A stretch of DNA of 64,000 bases from Euleptes europaea. Taxonomy: Eukaryota > Chordata > Lepidosauria > Squamata > Sphaerodactylidae. Positions 31,255 to 41,691 of the stretch are shown in pieces. Location of the stretch: assembly GCF_029931775.1 (NCBI RefSeq), contig NC_079324.1, forward strand, positions 60,519,268 through 60,583,267, in the 5' to 3' direction. Both the position numbers and the translations under genes were made by a program. The notes under the pieces are model-generated. The model saw nothing but the letters and a program-made list of their open reading frames with translations, had not been told where the DNA came from and made no database searches. How positions within the stretch are numbered: position 1 is the first letter of the stretch; every line of letters starts with the position of its first letter.

Positions 31255-32115
31255 GAGAGGGGCTGTGACTCAGTTTGTAGAGCATCTGCTTGGCATGCAG
31301 AAGGTCCCAGGTTCAATCCCCAGCATCTCCAGTTAAAGGGACCAGGCAAGAAGGTAATGTGAAAGACTGAGACGCTGGAGAGCTGCTGCCGGTCTGAGTA
31401 GACAGTGCTGACTTTGATGGACCGAGGATCTGATTCAGGCAGCTTCATGTGTTCAAAAACGGGAAAGTGAGGCTTAGCAATGGATTGGGTCTTTAGTAGA
31501 CCTCAGAAAGCCCCGGCTGGCCGTTGCCCTGGAGAGCTGCTGACAGCCAGGTGAGAGCTGGGCCAGGGGACAAGGTGATAGTCAAGCCCGCCCTGAGGTT
31601 GTTGCCGACCAGAGCAAAGCTGAGCTGTCCTTGTGGAGATGTCAGTGCTTCAGGGGCCACAGGGCTCCCTCCTTCTGGGGTTTTTTAATACCTCAATCAT
31701 CTTCCATGGGGAGGGAGGAGGGGCTGAGCAGACTTCAGAGTCATGGACGGCTTGTACCTTTCCCCTGCCTACTACAGTTAAAGTAACCTATGCCAGTACG
31801 CATACACTTGATTTCCGTAGCAGAAACATGTTGCAGAATCATGTTTTCTTGGTCCAGAATTTTAATCCTGTCTGCCCACAGGATTGCTTTGAATTTGGGG
31901 CAGGGATTGTGGCTCAGTGGCAGAGCATCTGCTCGGCATGCAGAAGGTCCCAGGTTCAATCCCTGCCATCTTCAGTTGAAAGAACCAGGTACAAGGTGAT
32001 GTGAAGGACCTCTGCCTGAGACCCTAGAGAGTCGCTGCCAGTTGGAGTAGACAATACTGACCTTGATGAATCAATGGTCTGATTCAGTATGGGCAGCTTC
32101 ATGTGTTCATGTGGT
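31255..32115 (+). repeat. Two tRNA-Ala SINEs downstream of the GIN2-like gene
   Basis: 31255-31456 and 31905-32115, both plus, both ending CAGCTTCATGTGTTCA. The 450 bp between them holds nothing recognised. Confidence 0.75.
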
Positions 32116-32282
32116 ACCTGCCAGATCTGGCGCTAGAAAAAATGTTGAAGTACCTTCTGGAACGTTCAAAGGATTTTGACTATTAAGGAAGCAGTCCAAG
32201 CTGTCTGTGTTGCAAGCAGTGTGAATTTTTCCTCTGGGGATCTGTTATAAGCAGTGGATCACTGGCAGCACATGATGTGGGA

Positions 32283-32565
32283 GTGGAAAGTGCCGTCAAA
32301 TCACAGCTGACTTATGGCAACCCCGTAGGGTTTTCAAGGCAAGAGACATTCAGAGGCGGTTTGCCCTTGCCTGCCTCCGCATGGGCTGAGAGAGTTCTGA
32401 GAGAACTGTGACTGGCCCAAGGTCACATAGCAGGCTTCATGTGGAGGAGTGGGGGAACCAACCGGGTCCTCTAGAATAGAGTCCACCGCTCATGTGTAGG
32501 AGTGGGGAATTGAACCCGGTTCTCCAGATTAGAGTCCTCTGCTCTTAACCATTACACCACGCTTT
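32283..32565 (-). repeat. Composite of a Bov-B-tailed SINE piece and a CORE-SINE
   Basis: 32283-32385 matches the tail of the 5S-type SINE at 53210 (GCCGTCAAATCACAGCTGAC). 32387-32565 is CORE-SINE body and head. The join is seamless. Confidence 0.55.
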
Positions 32566-33134
32566 AGCCATGTTTATTGCTATACGTGATGGTGGTAGGA
32601 ACTGTCGATATCGCAAGATTAGTTTGACAGGTGCATGGTAGATCAGATGGATCTGAAATGATGCAATCAGCCTGGAAACTCCCTGGAGAACTAGAGGGAG
32701 CTGGCCTGATCCGGTTATGACCAGTAGGCTGATGCAATGCATGAGCAATGTCATGATGACTAGGCATCTGCTGTGATTGGTGGCTGCGACCATCAAGTGT
32801 ATATAATGGAGTGAAACTGAAGCTCAGTGTGGAATGCTATGAGCGGAGAGATTGTGACAAGTATTTGTATTATATCTTTGCACTGTAAAATCAACTACAC
32901 TTTTCTAAGTAGCAGAGGACTTTCTAATAGTGTTATCCTGGACTGACTGCCAATCCGCTGGCATCCACGTCAGGAACGAGCTGTGTTCCAACCACATCTT
33001 TTGGATATTTAAAATATTTCTATCCCTGCCTCTCTCAAAAAAAAAAACCCTACGAAAAGCAGATAACAATATAAAACAGTTAAGGTTTTTGCATTGCAGC
33101 CTTTGCCACAAACCACAGTGGTGAATAATGTATA

Positions 33135-33822
33135 CGTATGAAGTGGCCTTATACTGAATCAGACCATCGGTCCTTCAGGGTCAGTATTGCCTACTCAGAC
33201 TGGCAGCAGCTCTCCAGGGTCTAAGGCAAAGGTCTTTCATATCTCCTACAACCTGATCCTTTTAACTGGAGATAGCAGCAATTGTACCTGGGACCTTCTG
33301 CATGCCAAGCTGGTGTTCTACCACTGAGCCATCCCCCCCACCAAGCCCTGGCCCCACCCAAGCCATGGGGGAACTGGGATTATGGCGGTGAATGGGAACA
33401 AGCCCTGCTCCATGGGATGGGATATTCTAAGTGACTCCAAATGCAAGGATCCCTTCTCAGCCAACCAGCTATACACACATTATTTTTTTCACAATATTTA
33501 TTTATATCTTGCTTTTTTTCTCCAAAGCGGCTTAGAACACTGTTGTCTCCTCCTCCATTCTCTCACGGCAACCCTGTGAGGTAGGCTAGGCTGAGAGTCT
33601 GTGATGGGCCCAAGGTCACCCAGCAAGCTTCCGTGGTAGAAGTGGGGCTTCGAACCTGGGTCTCCCTGGATCTTAGGCTGGGAGGGGCTGTGGCTCTGTG
33701 GTAGAGCATCTGGTTGGCATGCAGAAGCTCCCAAATTCAATCACTGGCATCTCCAGTTAAAGAGACTAGGCAAGTAGGTGATGTGAAAGACCCCTGCCTG
33801 AGACTCTGGAGAGCCGCTTACC
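33135..33822. repeat. tRNA-Ala SINE, old CORE-SINE and truncated SINE
   Basis: 33135-33335 minus, 33490-33675 minus old CORE-SINE, and 33688-33822 plus SINE cut off at a C-run. Confidence 0.65.
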
Positions 33823-34189
33823 CCCCCCCCCCGTGTCCCCAAAAAGACTGAGCAGGACAATAACAATGACAACAAACGCAGAAATGTAGACGGGTTTTGA
33901 TGGGCACGGACATACAACGAATTGTGCAACCTCCCCCCATCTGTCCCTTCCCTTTTTCCCTTTCCTGTACCCCTTTTAAAAATGAATAAAACTTATTTTT
34001 AAAAAAATAAGCAGGCTGATGGGAAGGTTCCGGCAAATGCTTGCACGACGTCTTGTGTCCTTTGGCTTGGTCTTCGTGGGCGGCATATGGCTTGGGGGTC
34101 CCTGTCATTTTCCTACCCACCCGATGGGCCATTGCAAAGGGGAGCTGCTGCGTCAGAGCGAGGGAGGGGTCCAGCGGCGCCTAAAAGCA

Positions 34190-34404
34190 ATGACTCCCCC
34201 CCCCAATCTTGTGCTGGCCTAGCAGGGGCCAGGAGAAGACCCCCTCCCTTTGGCCCAGCTGCAAAGGTGGGTGGGGCGTGGCCTGATGAGCCCCGCCCAC
34301 TTCCGACCTTGTCCCGGGGAGGCTTGCCCAGCTGCCGGCCGGCTTTGCTGGGCGCTCCGGTTCCTCGCGGCGATGGCGCGGCTGCTGCCTGCTCCGGTTT
34401 GCAG
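34190..34404 (+). promoter_or_regulatory. ABCB9: CpG-rich ABCB9 promoter and non-coding exon 1
   Basis: A GC-rich block ending in the donor TTTGCAG|GTAAGC at 34404, the only strong donor in a CpG island upstream of ABCB9. It would splice to 40959. ABCB9 has a non-coding first exon in mammals, which supports the model. Confidence 0.55.
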
Positions 34405-34825
34405 GTAAGCCGTGCGGGAGGGTCGCCCTTTTCCTCCAGGGGCGGCACTGCAATGGTGCCTGGTGGTGGTGGTGGTGGTGGGGAGGCTGGATCTCCCCCC
34501 TTCCGGCTCCGTTTGCCCCATCGTTTGGGGGAGGAGGGGAAACCGATCCCCCCCCCTTTCTGCTGCGCAAAAGAACTAGTCCAGATCGCAGCGTCTGTCT
34601 CTCCCCCCCTTTCCCTCAAATGCAAATAGGAATTGCATTTCCCTGCTGTATCTCTTGACGCAGATGTCAGCTACTATTCCCAGGCTCTTGCAACCAGATA
34701 GCAACCTCTCCCTCCTTCCCTCCGTTCAAAGATGCAACTCAAAGGAAACTCGTGCGGATGCTTCAGTGGAGCCGCAGTTTAACCCCTGAAGCCACTAACT
34801 CGCTGGTGGACCAGGAGAGACCTGG

Positions 34826-35040
34826 GGAGGGGCTGTGGCTCAGTGGTAGAGCATCTGGCATGCAGAAGGTCCTAGGTTCAATCCCCGGCATCTCCAGTTA
34901 AAGGGACCAGGCAAGCAGATGATGTGAAAGGCCTCCGCCTGAGACCCTGGAGAGCTGCTGCTGGTCTGAGTAGACAATACTGACTTTGATGGACCGAGGG
35001 TCTGATTCAGTATAAGGCAGCTTCATGTGTTCATGTGCAT
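34826..35040 (+). repeat. tRNA-Ala SINE in ABCB9 intron 1
   Basis: Near-complete copy from GGGGAGGGGCTGTGGCTCAG to CTTCATGTGTTCATG; a clear representative of the family. Confidence 0.85.
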
Positions 35041-35483
35041 TCAAATTATCTGATGCTCACTGAGTAATTTTGCGCAAAGTGGTTGCTTCTCGGCTGAGCC
35101 AACCTCACAGGGTGGCTTTCAGGACCAAATTAGATGACTCAAATCTGAAGAAGCAAATAGAAACTCCGGATTGTAGGGTGTCTGATCATGCGTAGAGTGA
35201 CTGTCTCTCCATCAGTAAGCCGTTATAGCCACAGCCCAAGGATTGTTTGGCTACTTTTAGCCCACCTTCTTGCTATAACTCAAATCACACACTATAAAAC
35301 CATGGAATCAGACATCCAATAAAGATTACCAAAGGTAGAATTACCAGGAAAAATCAAAAAGGTATCAGGTATTATAAATAATACAGAAAATGGAATTGAA
35401 AAAGTAGGAGGCAATGTAGTAAGAAAGAGCTGGATAATATGGACCATAAACTTTGGAATAGACTACAAGTCCTGTTATTTTAA

Positions 35484-35970
35484 TTAAATGTCCTCCTGGA
35501 TACTTCCTTTGTACTGCAGCCCTTTTCCCTTCAGAAAAATGCCCTCCTGAACAATTCTGGCTTGACAGTGTGCAAGGTGGCAGGAATCTTCCTGACTGTC
35601 TTGGGCTGGCTGTTCCGCAAGATGGGGGCCACGGCAGGGAACGCACGTGCGCAGGCAGCTGCCAGTCTTACCCATTTGCAAGGTGCCGCTTTTGCTTTGA
35701 TGGGCAAAGCTGCAGATACGAGGGTCCATGGCCACAAAGGCCTTTGTAGGTGATAACGGATATCTTGAACTGAACCCTATCACTGATGGGCAACTGATGA
35801 GTGACTGCAGAATGAGGTTGAATACACAGCTCTTGATGATAATTGAGCTGTGGCATTCTGTACTACTTGGAGTTTCCGTGCTGACTTCAAGGGCAGACCC
35901 ACGCAGAGCACATTATTGTAGTCTAGTCTCCAGATCGCTGTGGCATGGATCCTCATGGGCAGAGTCAAGC
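35484..35970 (-). repeat. LINE fragment (end of reverse transcriptase)
   Basis: Minus strand reads RLDYNNVLCVGLPLKSARKL then QVVQNATAQLLS-like, the usual CNxLYxGLP...LQxVQNxAAR block at the C-terminal side of jockey/CR1/L2-type RTs. Subfamily not fixed. Confidence 0.65.
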
Positions 35971-35984
35971 TAGGGAGCCCATGA

Positions 35985-36262
35985 GGTGTAGTGGTTTGGA
36001 GCTGTAGACTCTAATCTGGAGAACCGGGTTTGATTCTCCGCTCCTCCACATGAGCGGCGGACGCTAATCTGGTGAACTGGACTTGTTTCACTATTCCTAC
36101 ACGCAAAGCCAGCTGGGTGACCTTGGGCTAGTCACAGCTCAGCCCCACCTACCTCACAGGATGTCTGTTGTGGAGGGGGGAAGTGATTGTAAGCCGGTCT
36201 GAGTCTTCCTTAAGTGATGGAGAAAGTTGGCATATAAAAAACAACTTTTTCTTCTTCTAAAT
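35985..36262 (+). repeat. CORE-SINE
   Basis: Plus copy, ending AAAACAACTTTTTCTTCTTC. Confidence 0.8.
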
Positions 36263-36663
36263 GAAGATGGTAGAAAGCGATTTTGCTGCTGAATTAATTT
36301 GTGTCTCCGGTAATAGTGCTGCGTCCTGAATAATCTCAAAGCTCTTAATGGAGTTAGCCATTTGGAACAAAGGGTTTGTTTGGGTGCAGCACCCCTCCTT
36401 GTTACAATTAACCCGCAAGTTGTACAAAACGTAGGTCTTTTGTGTTTTGAATATATTGCAAAATGCTTGCCATGTTGAGACTCAGCAGCCAGTTGACTGT
36501 ACTAGAGATGTTTCTGCCCACCAGTGGGAACATGTTATGTGCCCCCCGGATAATATTCTCCCCCCATTAAGTAATGCCATATCCAAATGAGGCAAAATTT
36601 AGTTACCAGTTATGATTATGTTAGTAAAATCACTTTATCATCTGTATATGAAATGGAACTGAT

Positions 36664-36845
36664 GGATAGGGTTGCCAGCCTCCCGGTACTAGCTGGAGAT
36701 CTGTTATGACAACTGATCTCCAGCCGATAGAGATCAGTTCCCCTGGAGAAAATGGACACTTTGGCAATTGGACTCTATGGCATTGAAGTTCCTCCCCTCT
36801 CCAAACCCTGCCCCCCTCAGGCTCTGCTCCAAAAACCTCACGCCT
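36664..36845. mobile_element. GTTGCCA MITE, right end missing
   Basis: TAGGGTTGCCAGCCTCCCGG start and CTCCAGCCGATAGAGATCAG centre. The closing inverted repeat is absent. Confidence 0.6.
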
Positions 36846-37224
36846 GTTGTGAAGAGGTTTAGCTCACTATCTGCCATGCTTTTAACAAGTATGAATGGAA
36901 GCTGACTGTGTTGGGTGGTCTCAGAAGCCCTTTCTTCTGCGCCTCGATGGGCCAGCGGTTTCCAGATAAGGACTCTGCGCCTTTAAACAAATAGCCTTTT
37001 TTTCAGCATTGAGGATGACGAAAACTTCACCAGCTGAACTGTGGCCTGTTTGGTTTTCATTTCCCTTCTTCCACCAAAGGGCTCATGGTAGCTACCCTCC
37101 CCTATTTCTCCTCACAGCCTTACGCTGAGAGAGAATGGTGGGCCAAAGCAAGTTTTGTAGCAAGGTGGCATGGGCAGGCTGCAGCCCCAGAATCTTCTGC
37201 AAGGCCCAGGGGTTCCACGGCACA

Positions 37225-37535
37225 AGGGGAGCCAGCGAGGTGTAGTGGTCTGGAGCAGTGGACTCTGATCTGGAGAAACGGGTTCGATTCCCCACTCCTC
37301 CACATGAGCGGCGGACGCTAATCTGGTGAACTGGATTTGTTTTACCACTCCAACACATGAAGCCAGATGGGTGTCCTTGGGCTAGTCACAGCTCCCTTAG
37401 AGCTCTCTCAGCCCCACCTACCTCACAGGGTGTCTGTTGTGGGGAGGGGAAGAGAAGGTGATTGTAAGATGGTTTGCTTTTTAAGCGGTAGAGAAAGTCG
37501 GCATATAAAAACCAACTCTTCTTCTCTGGTCAAGT
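37225..37535 (+). repeat. CORE-SINE
   Basis: Plus copy from GAGCCAGCGAGGTGTAGTGG to ACCAACTCTTCTTCTC. Confidence 0.85.
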
Positions 37536-37680
37536 TAATAGAAAATCCATTGCAAAATGGTGGAGTGGATTTGCAAATGCCCTGACTCTTCTCTGAAACC
37601 AAAGGTTGTTGTTTAACGTTAGAAACTGATTTTTTGTGGGAAAGATTCCCACAAAAAACTGGTTCGCTGGTGGAGCCATA

Positions 37681-37962
37681 GTCTTTTATGCATGGCTGTT
37701 TCACTTGCCGTCACCCCTCCGATGACTTTGGGTCTTTGTTTGGATTATGCGTGCTGTTTCTGACTGTCAGACGTTACCTTGCTGTCCCCCTGCATTTCCC
37801 AGCGTTTTGCCGCATTTTCAAATTTGAGATAAAACAGGTCCCTCAAAACGCAGGGGGAGAGCGAGGCGACCTCTGACGGTCAGAAAGGGCATGCATAATC
37901 CCAACAAAAACCCGAAGTCATCAGAGGGGTGATGGCGAGTGAAACAGTCATGTATAAAAGAC
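37681..37962. mobile_element. MITE with ~95-bp arms and 5-bp duplication CCATA
   Basis: GTCTTTTATGCATGGCTGTT at the left pairs with AACAGTCATGTATAAAAGAC at the right. CCATA lies at 37676-37680 and 37963-37967. Superfamily not recognised. Confidence 0.65.
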
Positions 37963-38384
37963 CCATATTGCAAGAACAGTCACCTACTTGGCATCGTGAT
38001 GAGAGACATTAGCCAGCAGGGGGTGCCGTCCCCTGCACGGACAGATCCTTTCTCTGCAGTGGGTTTATGACCTTCTATGGGAGCAGCAGGGATTCTGTTA
38101 CAGCATTCAGAGACCTACAACCCAAATAATAGAAGGTCTGAAAAAACTGCGGCGTGGTGAGCAACGAGGTCTTTGAAAAGTGGCCAAAAGCTGGATTTCC
38201 AGCTGATCCCATTCCCCTACTCTTGCCGGTCCATATTAGAGACCTATGAGGGGAATAATTTGGAAATCTTACACTCCTCCAAAAAAAATTCTCCCCCTTC
38301 TGGTATTCTAGAAATGGTCAGTGGCTTCCACAGATTAAGATCCCTTTTCTCCAGTTCTGGTCACCACACCTAAAAAAAGATATT

Positions 38385-38985
38385 GCAGAGCCTGAGAAGG
38401 TGCAGGAAAGAGCAACCAAAATGATCCGGGGACTAGAGCAACTGCCCTATGAGGTTAAAATGCTTGGGGCTGTTTAGCTTGGAAAGAAGGCGGTTAAGGG
38501 GAGACATGATGGAGGTCTATAAATTTATGTATGGTATGGAGAGAGTGGACAGGGAGAAGCTTTCTCCCTTTCTCATAATACCAGAATTTGGGGTGATATG
38601 CTGAAGCTGGAGGGTGAGAGATTCAAAACAGATGAAATGAAGTATTTCTTCACACAACGCATAGTTAAATTGTGGAACTCCCTGCCCCAGGATGTGGTGA
38701 TGGCTGCCAACTTGGAAGGGGAGACATGTTCATGGAGGAGAGGGGTATTTATGGCTACTAGTAAAAATGGATATTAGTCATGATGCATACCTATTCTCTC
38801 CAGGATCAGAGGAGCATGCCTATTATTTTGGGTGTGGTGGAACACAGGCAGGACGGTGCTGCTGCAAATCGTCTTGTTTGTGGGCTTCCTAGAGGCACCT
38901 GGTTTGGCCACTGTGTGAACAGACTGCAGGACTTGATGGGCCTCGGTCTGAACCAGTGTGGCCTTTCATATGTTCTGTCCCCATC
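38385..38985 (+). repeat. CR1/L3-like LINE 3' end
   Basis: A longer copy including GCAGAGCCTGAGAAGGTGCA and CCGGGGACTAGAGCAACTGC, then LRGDMMEVYKFMYGMERVDR-type coding and the 3' UTR. Confidence 0.8.
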
Positions 38986-39354
38986 CCCCCAATTTAGTCA
39001 ACTTTCAACTGAACTCAACTGTCTGAGCCTTCTGGTGCATGCTCAGTGTGTGTGGGGGGAATGTTTTATTTTTGCTTAAATACAAAGTTGTGTTTTTCTC
39101 CTGCATATTTCGGGAGCTCTTGAATAAAGAGAGGCTCCTGTCTTGTCTACCGATTGCCTATTCTTGCTGTTTTTATCGTCTCTGGGGTTGGCCAGTTTCA
39201 GATTAATGCTGGGGACTTGTGGTGATCCAAACTGATGGGCAGTACTGGTGAAGAGGCAGAGGGCTAACTGGGAAGAGCTGGGGCAGGCGCATAGTTCCCC
39301 GCTTCCCCAGGGCTATCTGGGGTCTCCCTCTCGGAAAAATTAAGAGTTGTTCTC

Positions 39355-39475
39355 TGGTGCTTTCACACATGCTGAATAATGCACTTTGCCAACCGGGTTT
39401 TACTGTGTGAAATGGCAAAATCCCCTTGCAAATGATCACTAGATTGGAAGATCATTATTCAGCGTGCATGAAAAT
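39355..39475. mobile_element. Short MITE (CACACATGCTGAATAATGCA end)
   Basis: The inverse GATCATTATTCAGCGTGCAT closes it. A one-ended scrap is at 43750-43800. Confidence 0.5.
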
Positions 39476-40334
39476 GGCGGAATTCCTTCCCCTTGGGCCC
39501 TTAAATTTTGGAACACCGAGTGAAGGGTGTGATCCGGCCTGTGGAGACCCCACTGCAAAGGCAGATGCCGCCCCCATTCTCCCCTTGAGTGGCTCCCAGT
39601 GGTTACTGGTTTTAAAATAACAGCTGCTCTGGAGAGGCCAGTGTTCCGTCTCCACGGCAACAGCCAAGGATGCCTTTCAGGGGGAAAGGTCTTTTCTCAC
39701 CTGGGATTATCTTCCCATGTTTTAGGGGTTCAGGTTGTGCATCGACAGCCAACGTGGGTTTTAAATACATCTGGCATTAAGTCTCTCTCTCCCCCGCCCC
39801 GATCCAACACCCCCCCCCGAAAGAGATGCTTCAGGTAACTTAGGCCCAAGGGGTACGGGGTTTTCAGAGTTTTGTTTCATTTTTAAAAAGACTGATTACT
39901 AAAAAGGGAAGTGGTTCAGACCCTGAGAGTTTATTAGTGGTTGACACAACCGAAACAGGAATGTGGCTGGTCGGATTGTTGATTTTCTTTGTGGATGGAA
40001 AATAAGTTTGCACCCGTGATGGAGAGTCAGGCTCTTTTCCCCTGCCCTGGTGTGGCAGCAGTGGCTTCCGCCCGCCTCGCACAGGGCCGCCCCAGGGTTG
40101 ATTTGGCTCTGGCGGGGTGGGGGCAGGCGGTCCCCAGACCCTTGTTCTTACTGGGACCTTTTCCAGTGACCTTAAGGGCCGATCTGCCCCTGGTCAGGGG
40201 CGGAAAGATAGAGAAGAGCTAAGGGGTAGGCCCAGGAAGCAACATGGCTCCCAGAGTGCTCCATTCTGAATGATTATGTCAGGTTGATGAGATGCGCTGG
40301 TTGCTCTGAACTGTGGGGCAGTTGGTCTCTTGAC

Positions 40335-40830
40335 AGCCAGCGTGGCGTCGTGGGTAATAGCGGCGGACTCTAATCTGGAGAACCAGGTTTGATTCCCCAC
40401 TCCTCCACCTGAGCGGCAGACCCTAATCTGGAGAACCAGGCCAGTCACAGTTGTCTCCAAACTCTCCCAGCCCCACCTACCTCACAAGGTAGAGAAAAGT
40501 GGGGTATAAAAACCAACGCTTCTTCTTGTTCTTCCTGCCCTGTTTGCAGGTTACTTAAGGCAAGACCAGCCAACCTGTGAAGGGATCACTGTTTCATTCC
40601 TCCCTACCCTGGCAGCGATTTGAGGGGGGGAAATATTTTTTATGGAGGGTGGAGAATGAGAGAGCATTTTAGACAAGGAAATCTGGGAACAGGAGCACAA
40701 GACGACTGGACTGTGTGTTGACTCTTTTGGTAACCAATGCTTTGAGCCAGCGTGGTGTAGTGGTTAGGAGTGGTGGTTTGGAGCAGCGGATTCTAATCTG
40801 GAGAACTGGGTTCGATTCCCCACTCCTCCA
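40335..40830 (+). repeat. Two CORE-SINEs, one cut after its head
   Basis: 40335-40535 is short in the middle. 40742-40830 stops after GATTCCCCACTCCTCC. They lie upstream of the ABCB9 start exon. Confidence 0.75.
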
Positions 40831-40974
40831 ATCGAGTAAGGCCCTCTGGAAGAGGAAGGTCTTCATACCACTCCAGAAGGCTTTCAAAGATGGAACTGCT
40901 CTCTTTACTTGAGGGAAGGAGTTCCTCAGTTCTTCTCACATTCTCTTCTCCCTTTCAGGAAAAGCTAGACTGAC

Positions 40975-40980
40975 ATGTAG
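40975..40980 (+). promoter_or_regulatory. Start-stop minimal uORF (ATGTAG) in ABCB9 5' UTR
   Basis: An ATG followed directly by TAG, 16 nt into the second exon and 98 nt before the main start. A longer uORF of 13 codons would begin at 34374 and run across the first splice junction. Confidence 0.4.
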
Positions 40981-41072
40981 GCTTCAGCACTTGGCTAGGA
41001 GACCTTCCGTCCCTCCTCGGCGCCATCTTTTGCCGTTTCTTCTCTTCTGCCTCAACTCCGGAGAAGCTGAAA

Positions 41073-41691
41073 ATGCGCGCCTGGAAAGCGGTGGCCGGCA
41101 CGCTGGCCTTCGTCGGCATGGACGTGACAGTGACCACGTTGCTGTATGAGCACAGCCGCAGCGCCGGCAGCATCCTCCAGGACATGAAGCACTTTAACAT
41201 CTTCGACTCCATGCTGGACGTCTGGGGGGCCTGCCTGTACCGGAGCTGCCTGCTCTTGGGGGCTGCCATCGGGGTAGCCAAAAACACCAACTACGGGCCC
41301 AAGCGACTGAAAGTGTCCCGGACTTTCATCACGCTGGTCTGCCTCACGGTGGGGATCTATGCCCTGGCCAAGCTGCTGCTCTACGCGGAGGTGAGGAAGA
41401 CCATCAAGAACCCGTGGTTCTGGAGTCTGTTCGCGTGGACGTACCTGTCTCTGGCGGCCACGTTCTTCCTGTGGCAGCTGCTCTCTTCCGTGAAACCTAC
41501 CAGGGAGACTTTGGGAGTAAATTCGGAGTCTCGGACTGAAGCAGAGGAAGCAGGGGACCCCACGCCTCTCGGGGCCCAGCCAAAGAAAGAGGAGACCTCG
41601 GCAGCCACGATTTGTAAACTTTTATCTTATACCAAGCCCGACATTCACTTCCTTGTGGTGGCCTTTTTTTTCCTGCTGGTTGCTGCTTTAG
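41073..41691 (+). CDS. ABCB9: ABCB9 coding exon 1 (TMD0)
   Basis: Codes [17 protein letters not shown] through FLLVAALG. The exon starts at 40959 after acceptor CCCTTTCAG, giving 114 nt of 5' UTR. Donor TTTAG|GTGAGT, phase 1. Confidence 0.96.

Noticed and set aside
34113-34629. Long overlapping ORFs on both strands in the GC-rich block (170-180 aa)
   Set aside because: Composition-driven open frames in a CpG island. No domain, start or splice support; the block is better read as the ABCB9 promoter and first exon.
34826-34900. tRNA-Ala-like sequence
   Set aside because: Only the promoter boxes are kept and it continues into a SINE body; the same holds for all other copies. No true tRNA gene was seen.
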